64,000 nt of DNA, from positions 1 to 64,000 of the forward strand of contig JAILXU010000003.1 in assembly GCA_045430275.1 (NCBI GenBank). Direction: 5' to 3'. Below, piece after piece: positions 15,970 through 25,268 of this stretch. A program made the translations under genes and the position numbers. The stretch's first letter is position 1. Each line of letters begins with the position of its first letter. Under the pieces are notes generated by a model. That model was not told the DNA's origin. It made no database searches and saw only the letters and a program-made list of their open reading frames with translations. This DNA is from Oceanobacter sp045430275 (GTDB lineage: Bacteria; Pseudomonadota; Gammaproteobacteria; Pseudomonadales; Oceanobacteraceae).

Positions 15970-17199
15970 GTGAAGCAGCCAAGCTATGACCTGATAATTC
16001 TCGGTGCCGGAATGACCGGTGCCAGCCTGGTGCATCTGTTGCACACGGCCCGACAACAGGGGATGCGCATTGCCCTGCTGGAGCGACAGTCACTGGACTG
16101 GGACGCCGAGGCCCTGCAACGCCCTCCCAGTTTTGATGGTCGCGCAACCGCCTTGTCCTGGGGCAGTCGCCAATTACTGGAACAGATGGGCTGCTGGCAT
16201 CACATCGCTGAACGTGCGTGCGCCATTGAACACATTCAGGTTTCGGATCAAGGCCGGTTTGGTCAAACTCATCTGCACGCCCGCGAGCAACACACCGAAG
16301 CGCTGGGCTACATCGTCGAAAATACGGTATTGGGCTACGGCTTGCTGAAAGAGCTGGAATCCAGCGGCGTCACCCTGATGTCCAACACCCAGGTTGAACG
16401 CGTGCAAATGACCGTTGCCGGTGCCGAATTAACACTGGCCGATAGCACTGTGCTGGATACCCGACTGCTGGTCATGGCCGACGGTGCCCGTTCCGGTCTC
16501 GCAGCCCAACTGGGCATTACCCATCATCGCACCGGCTACGATACCCAGGCCATCGTGACCCAGGTTCAAACCGACCAGCACCACGAACACTGGGCCTATG
16601 AGCGCTTCAGTGACGCTGGCCCGATTGCCTTTCTGCCATTGCAAAAACAACACTATGCCGTGGTCTGGACACTGCCGGAAGACGAGATTGAAGCGGTCAT
16701 GGCACTGGACGATGACGCGTTCCTGAATCGCTTGCAGCAACAAATCGGCCACCGCATTGGTAATCTGACCCATCTGGGTGAACGCCTGACCTACCCGCTG
16801 GCGCTGGTGCGCAGCAGCGAACAGGTCAGACGCTCTCTGGTGCTGCTGGGCAACGCCGCCCACAGCCTTCACCCGGTTGCCGGACAAGGCTTTAATCTGG
16901 CCCTGCGCGATACCGCCGTCCTCGCCGAACACCTCACTCGCGCCTGGGTGAACAACAAGGCACTTGGCGACTTGTCCGTTCTGCAAGCCTACGAACGCCA
17001 GCAGCAGCGGGATCAAACCCACACCATTGCGGCCAGCGATTTGCTCCCCAAGCTCTTTTCACACCCTGGCCAACTGACAGCCTTGTTGCGCGATGCTGGA
17101 TTGATCGGCCTGTCGATGACGCCCACCGTTCGCCAATTGCTGGCACGCCACGCCATGGGACTGGGCCAAAAAGCCGCTCGTCCGGGAGACCTGTCATGA
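15970..17199 (+). CDS. ubiH: 2-octaprenyl-6-methoxyphenol hydroxylase
   Basis: FAD monooxygenase of ubiquinone biosynthesis, hydroxylating the C1 position of the ring in the Ubi complex. GTG 15970 is chosen because AGGAG lies nine bases upstream, giving 409 aa starting 'MKQPSYDLIILGAGMTGASL'. The frame continues back to GTG 15910 and ATG 15919, neither with a ribosome site. Dinucleotide-fold GxGxxG is at the N-terminus, the 'DGARS' motif is mid-protein, and the FAD ribityl motif is 'LVLLGNAAHSLHPVAGQGFNLALRD'. It overlaps ubiI by 4 nt (ATGA). Confidence 0.94.
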   Translation: MKQPSYDLIILGAGMTGASLVHLLHTARQQGMRIALLERQSLDWDAEALQRPPSFDGRATALSWGSRQLLEQMGCWHHIAERACAIEHIQVSDQGRFGQTHLHAREQHTEALGYIVENTVLGYGLLKELESSGVTLMSNTQVERVQMTVAGAELTLADSTVLDTRLLVMADGARSGLAAQLGITHHRTGYDTQAIVTQVQTDQHHEHWAYERFSDAGPIAFLPLQKQHYAVVWTLPEDEIEAVMALDDDAFLNRLQQQIGHRIGNLTHLGERLTYPLALVRSSEQVRRSLVLLGNAAHSLHPVAGQGFNLALRDTAVLAEHLTRAWVNNKALGDLSVLQAYERQQQRDQTHTIAASDLLPKLFSHPGQLTALLRDAGLIGLSMTPTVRQLLARHAMGLGQKAARPGDLS

Positions 17200-18422
17200 A
17201 TACATCCACCCCCACCGATTCACCGCTGGACGTTGCCATTGTCGGTGCCGGACTGGTCGGCCAGTCGCTGGCGGCGGCCTTGATTAAAGGCAACCCGGCC
17301 ATTCGGGTCGCAGTGTTTGATCCAGCGTTCCGCTCCGGCCAACAACCACAAACCGGAACACAGATTGAAGACTTTGACCTCCGGGTCAGCGCTCTGACAG
17401 CCCGTTCCCAGACGTTTCTTGAACACATCGGAGCCTGGCAGCATCTGCCTGTCGAACGTCTGCGCCCGTATCACTTTATGGATGTCTGGGACGCCGAAGG
17501 CACCGGTCGCGTTCACTTCGATGCCGCCGACCTGCACGCCCCTTGCCTCGGCCACATTGTTGAGAATCGCCAGACCCTCTGGGCCATTCAGCAGCAACTG
17601 GAATCCTCCAGCCAGATCGAGTTACTGGCCGAAGCCGTCAATGCCATCGACAATCAGAGCGACGATGGACTAACGCCCTTGCTGTTGGCTTCCGGTGATG
17701 TTCGCCACGCGCGTCTGGTCGTGGGTGCTGATGGTGCTCATTCCCGCGTGCGGCAGTGGGTCGGGCTGCCGACTCGCGAATGGGATTATGGCCACCACGC
17801 CATTGTGGCCACCGTTCGTACCGAACAACCGTTACAGGCAACGGCCTGGCAACGTTTTCGTCCACAAGGTCCACTGGCTTTCCTGCCCATGCCCACCGAT
17901 GAGCATCTGGCGTCCATCGTCTGGTCAACCAGCCCGGAAGAAGCCGAGTCGTTGATGCAGATGAACACACCGGACTTCTGCCAGGCTCTCTCCACTGCCT
18001 TCGAGCACCGCCTGGGCACCGTGACAGACAGCTCACAACGCGCAGTCTTCCCATTGCGTCAGCGACATGCCACACGCTATTGGGCCGAAGGGGTTGTGGT
18101 CGCGGGCGATGCGGCTCACACCATTCATCCACTGGCAGGGCAGGGCGTGAATCTGGGCTTTAAAGACGTCGAAGTTCTGGCTGAAGAAATTCTGAAAGCG
18201 CATCAGCGTGGCTTGTCACCGGGTCATGCATCCGTTCTGGCTCGCTACCAGCGCCGCCGCGAGGCCGACAACCTGGCGACCATGGCTGCCATGGAGAGCT
18301 TCAAACGCCTGTTCGGCTCGGATCAAACCGCCATTCGCCTGCTTCGCAACGCCGGTATGCGCCAGTTCAACCGCCTGTTGCCGGTCAAGCAACACACCAT
18401 GATGGCCGCCATGGGCCTGTGA
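17196..18422 (+). CDS. ubiI: 2-octaprenylphenol hydroxylase UbiI (VisC)
   Basis: Second FAD hydroxylase of the ubiquinone pathway, acting at C5. At 408 aa it has 'DVAIVGAGLVGQSLAAAL' (FAD-binding), 'LVVGADGAHSRVRQWVG' (the DG motif) and 'VVVAGDAAHTIHPLAGQGVNLGFKDVEVL'. A paralogue of the preceding ubiH, it is translationally coupled through an ATGA overlap. The assignment to UbiI rather than UbiF rests on pairing with ubiH and pepP; these hydroxylases are hard to separate by sequence, and one enzyme can cover several positions in some gammaproteobacteria. Confidence 0.88.
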   Translation: MNTSTPTDSPLDVAIVGAGLVGQSLAAALIKGNPAIRVAVFDPAFRSGQQPQTGTQIEDFDLRVSALTARSQTFLEHIGAWQHLPVERLRPYHFMDVWDAEGTGRVHFDAADLHAPCLGHIVENRQTLWAIQQQLESSSQIELLAEAVNAIDNQSDDGLTPLLLASGDVRHARLVVGADGAHSRVRQWVGLPTREWDYGHHAIVATVRTEQPLQATAWQRFRPQGPLAFLPMPTDEHLASIVWSTSPEEAESLMQMNTPDFCQALSTAFEHRLGTVTDSSQRAVFPLRQRHATRYWAEGVVVAGDAAHTIHPLAGQGVNLGFKDVEVLAEEILKAHQRGLSPGHASVLARYQRRREADNLATMAAMESFKRLFGSDQTAIRLLRNAGMRQFNRLLPVKQHTMMAAMGL

Positions 18423-18498
18423 TTGGCTCATTCTAAAAAGCGACACTCAAGGGCTTTCCGGTATACTGATTGTTTTTCAGAATCACCGGAACGCCCTG

Positions 18499-19701
18499 AT
18501 GACTGCCTACGCCACCTTGCGCCTGAAACCCAAAGCCGAACGCCGCCTGAAATCAGGGCACCTTTGGGTCTTCAGCAACGAAATCGATATCGAAAAAACG
18601 CCAATCAAAGAGCTGGAACCCGGTAGTCAGGCCGTGATTGAGAGCGCTAATGGTAAAGCGCTGGGCAGTGTTATTGTCAGCCCGGATCAACTGATCTGTG
18701 CCCGCCTGATCAGCCGTCAACCCGGTCAATTTCTGGATGTCTCCCTGATTGTTCATCGCCTCAAGGTCGCCTTGTCGAGTCGTAACCTGTGGTATCCGCA
18801 TGACTGCTATCGCTGGGTATACGGTGACAGTGACGGTTTGCCCGGCCTGGTCATCGATCGCTTTGCCGACGTTGTGGTTGTCCAGATATCCAATACCGCG
18901 ATGGAACTGCATAAGTCAGACATCATTGATGCCGTCATCAAGGTGGTCAAACCTCGGGTTATCGTCGTCAAGAATACCGGCAAAATGCGCCAGAGCGAGG
19001 GTCTGCCAGAATACGTTGAAGTCGTTCACGGCACGCTTGAAGACGGATACGCGCCCATGGTCGAAAACGACACGCGCTTCCTGGCTCCAGTGCTGGACGG
19101 CCAGAAAACCGGCTGGTTCTACGATCACCGTGACAATCGTGCTCGTTTGAACAATCTGGTGGCAGGCAAGCGCGTACTGGATGTCTTCAGCTACATTGGT
19201 GGCTGGGGCATTCAGGCAGCCGCTCACGGTGCCAGCGAAGTACACTGCATTGACTCATCCGCTCAAGCGCTGGACTGGGTAGAGCAGAATGCTCTGCTCA
19301 ATCAGGTCGAGGACAAGGTACATTGCTGGGAAGGTGACGCCTTTCAGGCACTGAGACAGCTCAAAGAGGAAGGCGAGCGCTTTGATGTGGTCATCATGGA
19401 CCCACCAGCCCTGATTCCAAAACGCAAGGACATCAAGGCCGGTGAACGCGGCTATCATCGTTTGAATCAGCAAGCCATGCGCCTGCTGAGCAAAGATGGC
19501 CTGCTGGTCAGTGGTTCCTGTTCCATGCACCTGGCGTCAGGCCGCCTGAATGAAATTCTGCGGGTCGTCGGGCGTGAACTGGATCGTGACGTTCAGATTC
19601 TGCACGCGGGTGGACAAGGGGCTGACCATCCAGTGATTCCAGCCATCCCGGAAACCCGTTATCTGAAAGCCCTGTTTGCCCGCGTTCTGCCAACGCGCTA
19701 G
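18499..19701 (+). CDS. rlmI: 23S rRNA m5C1962 methyltransferase
   Basis: SAM-dependent rRNA methyltransferase of 400 aa. The N-terminal PUA domain is 'LKPKAERRLKSGHLWVFSNEI'; the central part has 'YRWVYGDSDGLPGLVIDRF'. The Rossmann domain carries 'VLDVFSYIGGWGIQAAAHGA' (SAM loop) and 'FDVVIMDPPALIP' (target-base region), and 'LLVSGSCSMHL' holds the cysteine used in m5C catalysis. It is about 75 nt downstream of ubiI with its own start. RlmI and the related RlmK/RlmO enzymes share this layout; the identification with RlmI is by overall resemblance. Confidence 0.9.
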   Translation: MTAYATLRLKPKAERRLKSGHLWVFSNEIDIEKTPIKELEPGSQAVIESANGKALGSVIVSPDQLICARLISRQPGQFLDVSLIVHRLKVALSSRNLWYPHDCYRWVYGDSDGLPGLVIDRFADVVVVQISNTAMELHKSDIIDAVIKVVKPRVIVVKNTGKMRQSEGLPEYVEVVHGTLEDGYAPMVENDTRFLAPVLDGQKTGWFYDHRDNRARLNNLVAGKRVLDVFSYIGGWGIQAAAHGASEVHCIDSSAQALDWVEQNALLNQVEDKVHCWEGDAFQALRQLKEEGERFDVVIMDPPALIPKRKDIKAGERGYHRLNQQAMRLLSKDGLLVSGSCSMHLASGRLNEILRVVGRELDRDVQILHAGGQGADHPVIPAIPETRYLKALFARVLPTR

Positions 19702-19717
19702 CCCCTCACGTGATGAC

Positions 19718-20383
19718 TCAGCCTGGTGCGCACGCCAGGCTGATGATCGGCCACTGCTGTTCACGAGCCGTTGCCGCCAGCGTCTCATCCGGGTCAACCG
19801 CAACCGGATGCGCCACTTCCCGCAGCAGCGGCAAGTCGTTATGGGAATCGCTGTAGAAATAGCTCCCTTGCAGTGACTGGTTATGCTCCTTGAGCCAGTC
19901 GTGCAAACGTTCAACCTTGCCATGCTGGAAACTGGGTATCCCCACAATTTTGCCCGTGTATTCCCCCTCGACCACTTCCGGGTGCGGCGCAATGATGTGC
20001 TCAACCCCCAGCAGTTCAGCAATCGGATAAGTAACAAAACCATTGGTTGCCGTAATGATCAGCAGGGTGTCGCCCTGTTGGCGATGCTTATCCAGTAACG
20101 CTCGACTGGCATCGCTGATCAGCGGTTCGATGCGTTCCTTCAGGAATCGCTCCCGCATCTCCAGCAATAATGGCAGCGGGTGCTCGGTCAGTGGCTTCAT
20201 GGCAAATTCCAGATATTCAAAAATCTGCAATTCCCCACGCTTGTACTGCTCGTAGAAATAGTCATTACGCTGCTGATGGACACTGGCATCCACCAATTGA
20301 TTGTCGACCAGAAACTGGCCCCAGGAATGATCACTGTCACCAGACAGCAGTGTGTGATCCAGATCGAATATTGCGAGTGCCAA
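19718..20383 (-). CDS. HAD-IB family phosphatase (SerB-like)
   Basis: Predicted small-molecule phosphatase of 221 aa. No ATG is available; TTG 20383 follows an AGGA site. Motif I is 'IFDLDHTLLSGDS' at the N-terminus, where the first Asp is the nucleophile; motif II Thr lies in 'LLIITATNGFV'; motif III Lys is probably in 'GKVERLHDWL'; and motif IV is 'SYFYSDSHNDLPLL'. This is the HAD-IB-hyp1 group, related to phosphoserine phosphatase and found beside rppH-ptsP in pseudomonads and relatives. The substrate is unknown. A 7-bp dyad (19720-19741) covers its last codons. Confidence 0.9.
   Translation of the reverse strand: MALAIFDLDHTLLSGDSDHSWGQFLVDNQLVDASVHQQRNDYFYEQYKRGELQIFEYLEFAMKPLTEHPLPLLLEMRERFLKERIEPLISDASRALLDKHRQQGDTLLIITATNGFVTYPIAELLGVEHIIAPHPEVVEGEYTGKIVGIPSFQHGKVERLHDWLKEHNQSLQGSYFYSDSHNDLPLLREVAHPVAVDPDETLAATAREQQWPIISLACAPG
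19720..19741. terminator. Hairpin between convergent rlmI and HAD gene
   Basis: AGCCTGG and CCAGGCT form a perfect 7-bp stem around an 8-nt loop at the junction of the two convergent genes. Neither side has a T-run, so termination is only a possibility. Confidence 0.3.
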
Positions 20384-20603
20384 AATGTATGTCCTGCGTG
20401 ATCCATCGATACGATAAGGCCGCTATTCTAGGGGCAACAGAACACGGTTTCCTTATAATTTTTTAGCAGGCGAACAGCACAGCACAGAAGGCGATATTCA
20501 CAAGGGCAATACATACAAATTGGCCATCACGAGCAGTGACAACTTGACCTTTCGAGTGAAATCAGCAAGTTTTGCAATATTATGATTATTCTCGGACAAC
20601 ATT

Positions 20604-21107
20604 GTGATAGATGAACAGGGGTATCGACCGAACGTCGGTATCATACTCTGCAACGACCAGGGACAGGTACTCTGGGCGAGGCGCATAGGACAAAATTCCT
20701 GGCAGTTTCCTCAGGGTGGAATCAAATACGGAGAATCCCCTGAAAAAGCGCTGTATCGTGAACTGACGGAAGAAGTGGGTCTGACCGCCAATGACGTCCA
20801 GGTACTGGGCTGTACACGAGGCTGGTTACGCTATCGATTACCCAAGCGCATGATTCGCAAAGGCAATCGTCCCGTGTGCATCGGCCAGAAACAGAAGTGG
20901 TATTTACTGCGACTGACCAGTAACGAATCCAGCATTGATGTTGCGGCATCGCCCAAGCCAGAATTTGACGGCTGGAGCTGGGTCAGCTATTGGTTTCCAC
21001 TGGGCGAAGTGGTCGCATTCAAACGCGATGTCTACCGTCGCGCCATGGCCGAGCTGGCACCCAAAATTGCCCGCTTGCAACGCAAACAGCTACGCAGTGT
21101 GAGGTAA
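20604..21107 (+). CDS. rppH: RNA pyrophosphohydrolase
   Basis: Nudix hydrolase that removes pyrophosphate from the 5' end of mRNA and so starts decay. The 167-aa product starts at GTG 20604. The N-terminus 'MIDEQGYRPNVGIILCNDQGQVLWARRIGQNSWQFPQGGI' is highly typical of RppH, and the Nudix box is 'GGIKYGESPEKALYRELTEEVGL'-type with the RExxEE core intact. It is immediately followed by ptsP (1 nt between stop and start), the same order as in E. coli and Pseudomonas. Confidence 0.97.
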   Translation: MIDEQGYRPNVGIILCNDQGQVLWARRIGQNSWQFPQGGIKYGESPEKALYRELTEEVGLTANDVQVLGCTRGWLRYRLPKRMIRKGNRPVCIGQKQKWYLLRLTSNESSIDVAASPKPEFDGWSWVSYWFPLGEVVAFKRDVYRRAMAELAPKIARLQRKQLRSVR

Positions 21108-21108
21108 T

Positions 21109-23406
21109 ATGCTCGAAATTCTCAGGCGCATCGTTCAGGAAGTCAGCACGGCAACAGACCTCGAGGATGCACTGAGAGTCGTCGTTGCCCGCACCCGAGA
21201 GGCCATGAACACCGAAGTGTGCTCGGTGTACCTCTATAACTCCGACAGCAAACGCTACCTGCTGATGGCCACCGAAGGCCTGAAAGCCGATGCGGTTGGC
21301 AAAGTCAGTCTGCACTCTTCTCAGGGTCTGGTCGGTCTGGTTGGCTCTCGCGCTGAGCCAATCAACATCGACAATGCCCCGGAACACCCTCGCTTCCACT
21401 TTCTGTCCGAAACCGGTGAAGACCCGTTCATGTCGTTCCTCGGCGCGCCGATGATTCACAACAAACGCCTGATGGGCGTTCTGGTGGTACAGCAACGTGA
21501 CAGCCGTCAGTTTGATGCCAGTGAGGAGTCTTTGCTGGTCACACTGTCGGCCCAGTTGGCCGGAGTCATCGCCCACGCAGAAGCCACCGGACACATGCTG
21601 GCCTTGTCCAACCCGGCTCAGCCAGAACCGGACAAGCCGCACAAGAGTGCCCGCTTTACCGGTTCACCGGGCGCACCGGGCATTGGTCTCGGCACCGCTT
21701 ACGTCCTGAACCCGGCCGCCGACTTGCACAGCGTTCCCGACCGTAAGATCGATACACCAGATACCGAACTGGCACTGTTTGAACAGGCACTCGATGCCGC
21801 CCGGTCTGAAATTCGCCGCATTGGTGAACAACTGGACAGCGAGTTAAGCCCGGAAGAAATGGCGCTGTTTGATGTCTATCTCAATATGCTGGACGACAAT
21901 GCTCTGGGAGCCGAGGTACGCAACCGCATTCACGAAGGCCAGTGGGCACAAGGTGCACTCCGACAAGTCATCATGCAGTACGTTGGCCATTTCCAGCGTA
22001 TGGAAGATACTTACCTGCGCGAGCGAGCCACCGACATCATGGATCTGGGCAGTCGCATTCTGGCCCACTTGCAAGGCCACAACGACGATCATGCTTCCCG
22101 TGTTGAGGCGCTTGAGGACTGCATCCTGGTCAGTGAAGAACTGACACCCGGCATGCTCGGCGAAATTCCCACCAGCAAATTGAAAGGTCTGGTGTCGGTG
22201 AAAGGGTCGTCCAATTCCCACGTTGCCATTCTGGCGCGAGCCATGGGGATTCCGACCGTGATGGGCATCGTCGACTTGCCTCACAACCAGTTGCACGGAC
22301 GAGAGGTCATCGTCGATGGTTATTACGGCACTCTGCTCTCCAACCCCAACGATGAAATGCGGGAACAGTATCAGGCCATTTATAACGAAGAATGTGCGCT
22401 TCAGGCCGATCTCGAAATTTTGCGCGACGAACCCGCTGAAACCCTCGATGGCCACCGTATTCCTCTATGGGTCAATACCGGCTTGCTGACCGATGCCTTG
22501 CGCAGTCTGGAACGCGGGGCCGAAGGGGTTGGCCTGTACCGTACCGAAGTGCCTTTTATGATGCGCGACCGCTTCCCCAGCGAGAGCGAACAACGCAAGA
22601 TTTACCGTCAGCAACTGGAAATGTTTGCCCCGAATCCGGTCACAATGCGTACGCTGGATATTGGCGGCGACAAGGCACTGACCTACTTCCCGATCAACGA
22701 AGCCAACCCTTTTCTGGGCTGGCGCGGCATTCGTGTGACGCTGGATCACCCGGAAATTTTTCTGGTTCAGATTCGGGCCATGATCAAGGCCAGCGAAGGC
22801 CTGAATAACCTGCGCATCATGTTGCCGATGGTCTCCAGTGTGATGGAGGTAGAAGAAGCCCAGCATCTGATCTACCGCGCCTACGCCGAAGTCGAAGAGG
22901 AAGGCTTCGATGTTGATCCACCCGAAGTCGGGGTCATGATCGAAGTCCCATCGGCGGTGTTCCAGATTCGTAACATCGCCAACCGGGTCGATTTTCTGTC
23001 CGTTGGCAGTAACGATCTGACGCAATACCTGCTGGCGGTGGATCGTAACAATCCACGGGTGGCCGATCTGTATCAGACGTTTCACCCGGCGGTACTGACA
23101 GCCTTGAAAACCATCGCCGACGAAGCGCGCGCGGCGGGTAAACCCGTCAGCATCTGTGGCGAACTGGCAGGACACCCGCTGGGGTGTGTGCTGCTGGTCG
23201 CCATGGGCTATGACATGTTGTCGATGAACGCCACCAGCCTTCCCAAGATCAAATCCGTGCTGCGCGGCATCACCCGTGACTGGGCTGAAGAGCTGCTGGA
23301 ACAGGTGCTGCAAATGGAATCGGCAGAAATCATCGCTTCCATGATCCAGTTTTCACTGGAGAAAAAAGGCTTTGAACGCCTGTTACGCCGGGGCGCTGCG
23401 CGCTAG
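21109..23406 (+). CDS. ptsP: Phosphoenolpyruvate-protein phosphotransferase PtsP (EI-Ntr)
   Basis: Enzyme I of the nitrogen phosphotransferase system; it passes phosphate from PEP to NPr and then to PtsN, a regulatory route. At 765 aa it has an N-terminal GAF domain (about 1-150, 'ISFLGAPMIHNKRLMGVLVVQQ'-like text), a PEP-utilising N domain, the swivelling phosphohistidine domain with His371 in 'KGSSNSHVAILARAMG', and the PEP barrel with 'GVGLYRTEVPFM', 'LGWRGIRVTLDHPE' and 'GSNDLTQYLLAVDRN'. It is coupled to rppH. The GAF domain in E. coli senses glutamine or alpha-ketoglutarate, which fits the nitrogen theme. Confidence 0.97.
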   Translation: MLEILRRIVQEVSTATDLEDALRVVVARTREAMNTEVCSVYLYNSDSKRYLLMATEGLKADAVGKVSLHSSQGLVGLVGSRAEPINIDNAPEHPRFHFLSETGEDPFMSFLGAPMIHNKRLMGVLVVQQRDSRQFDASEESLLVTLSAQLAGVIAHAEATGHMLALSNPAQPEPDKPHKSARFTGSPGAPGIGLGTAYVLNPAADLHSVPDRKIDTPDTELALFEQALDAARSEIRRIGEQLDSELSPEEMALFDVYLNMLDDNALGAEVRNRIHEGQWAQGALRQVIMQYVGHFQRMEDTYLRERATDIMDLGSRILAHLQGHNDDHASRVEALEDCILVSEELTPGMLGEIPTSKLKGLVSVKGSSNSHVAILARAMGIPTVMGIVDLPHNQLHGREVIVDGYYGTLLSNPNDEMREQYQAIYNEECALQADLEILRDEPAETLDGHRIPLWVNTGLLTDALRSLERGAEGVGLYRTEVPFMMRDRFPSESEQRKIYRQQLEMFAPNPVTMRTLDIGGDKALTYFPINEANPFLGWRGIRVTLDHPEIFLVQIRAMIKASEGLNNLRIMLPMVSSVMEVEEAQHLIYRAYAEVEEEGFDVDPPEVGVMIEVPSAVFQIRNIANRVDFLSVGSNDLTQYLLAVDRNNPRVADLYQTFHPAVLTALKTIADEARAAGKPVSICGELAGHPLGCVLLVAMGYDMLSMNATSLPKIKSVLRGITRDWAEELLEQVLQMESAEIIASMIQFSLEKKGFERLLRRGAAR

Positions 23407-23424
23407 CGTGCCCTGAAACGTCTC

Positions 23425-24213
23425 TCAGACACTCACAGCGCACACTTCCCCGCGCTGGCCCAGCGTGTCCCACTGCACTTCCCGCATGCGTAACCGGTGT
23501 TGACCAGCACCGGTGCGTATTCCGACCAACGCGGTCGTGCTGCGCGTCCCGTAATCCCGATCACGCAGATTCAGTCGTTGTGACGACAGTTGCTGCTCCA
23601 GTTCCAGGGGCATGCCCGTCGTCGGCAAGGTGTCATCCGGGTAACGCTGACGACTGTCCAGTAATTCTGCCAGTGCCATTTCTGCGGTCTCGGATCGATC
23701 ACCTTGCGCGCCAGTCAGCCAGTGTTGTAACTGCTGCAACGCCAGTTGTGATTTCGGCCAGGGTGAATCCAGATGTTCGTTACTGAGCACATGCAATCCG
23801 GGCTTCACTTCAAAGCAAGCGGACTCTGGCCAGTTGCGAACGTACCAGAGCGACTCCGGCGTACCCAATAGCAAGTTGAACAAGCCATAAGCGTGCGCTT
23901 CTTGTTGCAGCGCTCGGGCAGCCTGCTCTGGTGTCTGAGTGCTGGTCAAAAAGTCCTGTACCAGTCGTCCTCTTGAACGGCGATCTTTCACTCCACCAGC
24001 CTGACGGATGTTAGTCACGGCAGCAAAACGGCCTTCATCGGTGATGCCCATCCAGGTGCCGCCTTGTTCCAGGTCACGTCCGGCCAAGACCTGTGGGTGG
24101 TCATCCCAACGTGCCAGAGCAGCCGTCGGACGTTGATAAAATTCATCCCGGTTGGCGCTCAGGGTTAACCAGTTTGTACTGTTCGGTTGCCAATCAAATA
24201 CGATCAAACACAT
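23425..24213 (-). CDS. NRDE/TANGO2 family protein
   Basis: Protein of 262 aa starting 'MCLIVFDWQ' with the family's Asn-Arg-Asp-Glu signature 'LTLSANRDEFYQRPT' and the following 'LAGRDLEQGGTWMGITDEGRFAAVTN'. The initial Met-Cys would make Cys the N-terminal nucleophile in an Ntn-hydrolase-like fold, as proposed for this family. Family members in eukaryotes are tied to haem and lipid handling, but the bacterial function is not established. It converges on ptsP with 18 nt between. Confidence 0.9.
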   Translation of the reverse strand: MCLIVFDWQPNSTNWLTLSANRDEFYQRPTAALARWDDHPQVLAGRDLEQGGTWMGITDEGRFAAVTNIRQAGGVKDRRSRGRLVQDFLTSTQTPEQAARALQQEAHAYGLFNLLLGTPESLWYVRNWPESACFEVKPGLHVLSNEHLDSPWPKSQLALQQLQHWLTGAQGDRSETAEMALAELLDSRQRYPDDTLPTTGMPLELEQQLSSQRLNLRDRDYGTRSTTALVGIRTGAGQHRLRMREVQWDTLGQRGEVCAVSV

Positions 24214-24402
24214 GGCTGTCTCCTGCTACTGATCCTGACAGTATACGGGCCAGTGGCTTGAATAAACGACGACAGACGCCGCTATCAAAATCAACCGACC
24301 TCCAGCCGAGGCCTGTCGACGAATAGGGAACAGCCCCTAAGGACTTCTGCAGGCCGTTAGGACATAATGCCCGCCTATTTTTGACTGGCTGGAGACGTAG
24401 GT

Positions 24403-25191
24403 ATGACAACACTACTCTTGTATTTGGTAGTGGGTGCCGGAGCAGGCACTCTGGCAGGCCTGTTTGGTATCGGCGGCGGCATGGTGATTGTGCCAGCAGT
24501 GATTTTCACGCTGACGGCCCAGGGTGTCAGCCCGGATGTTCTGACTCATATAGCCGTCGCAACGTCATTGACGACCATTGTCTTTACCTCAATCAGCTCG
24601 GTTCAGACGCATCATCAAAAAGGGGCCATCGACTGGCCACGCGTCACCCGCATGTCATCCGGTATCATTGCAGGCACTTTGCTTGGTGTAATTCTGGTCG
24701 CGAACATTGCCGGGCCAACCTTGCAGAGCATCATTGGTGTCTTCGCGGCCCTGCTGGGTATCCAGATGTTTTTTGGTTTGCAGCCCGGCAGCAGTGGCCA
24801 AACTCCCAAAGCCCCTGAGCTGGTGGGCGCGGGTGCCACCATTGGCTTCGGCTCATCCTGGTTTGGCATTGGCGGCGGCACCTTTACCGTCCCGTATCTG
24901 ACCTGGCGCGGCACTGAGATGCGTCAGGCCGTAGCGACTTCTGCCGCCTGCGGCTTGCCCATCGCTCTGACGGGTTCTATTTCCAATATTGTCACCGGCT
25001 GGAACCATCCCACCTTGCCGGAATGGTCGACCGGTTACGTGTACTGGCCTGCGGTGGTCGGTATCGTACTGACCAGCGTACCGTTTGCTCGTGTCGGCGC
25101 ACGTCTGGCCCACAGCCTTGACCAGAAAAAGCTGAAGAAAGGCTTTGCAGTACTCTTGCTGCTGGTCGCCGCCAAATTCCTGTTGCTGTAA
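24403..25191 (+). CDS. TSUP family permease (TauE/SafE, DUF81)
   Basis: Inner-membrane protein of 262 aa with about eight hydrophobic segments. It shows the family's two internal repeats: 'GTLAGLFGIGGGMVIVPAVI' near residue 15 and 'GFGSSWFGIGGGTFTVPYLTWRG' near residue 150. TSUP proteins export sulfite, sulfonates or other organic anions; the substrate here is unknown. It is read toward lgt, 77 nt ahead of it, so co-transcription is possible. Confidence 0.92.
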   Translation: MTTLLLYLVVGAGAGTLAGLFGIGGGMVIVPAVIFTLTAQGVSPDVLTHIAVATSLTTIVFTSISSVQTHHQKGAIDWPRVTRMSSGIIAGTLLGVILVANIAGPTLQSIIGVFAALLGIQMFFGLQPGSSGQTPKAPELVGAGATIGFGSSWFGIGGGTFTVPYLTWRGTEMRQAVATSAACGLPIALTGSISNIVTGWNHPTLPEWSTGYVYWPAVVGIVLTSVPFARVGARLAHSLDQKKLKKGFAVLLLLVAAKFLLL

Positions 25192-25268
25192 TCAAACCGG
25201 AAACCATAACGACCAGACTGACTCTGAACCCATCGTGATAGCCAAACAGAGACAAGGAACCTGATTTT

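Noticed and set aside
22465..23313. 282-codon minus-strand frame opposite ptsP
   Set aside because: Shadow of ptsP; composition (His, Gln, Arg) is that of antisense frames.
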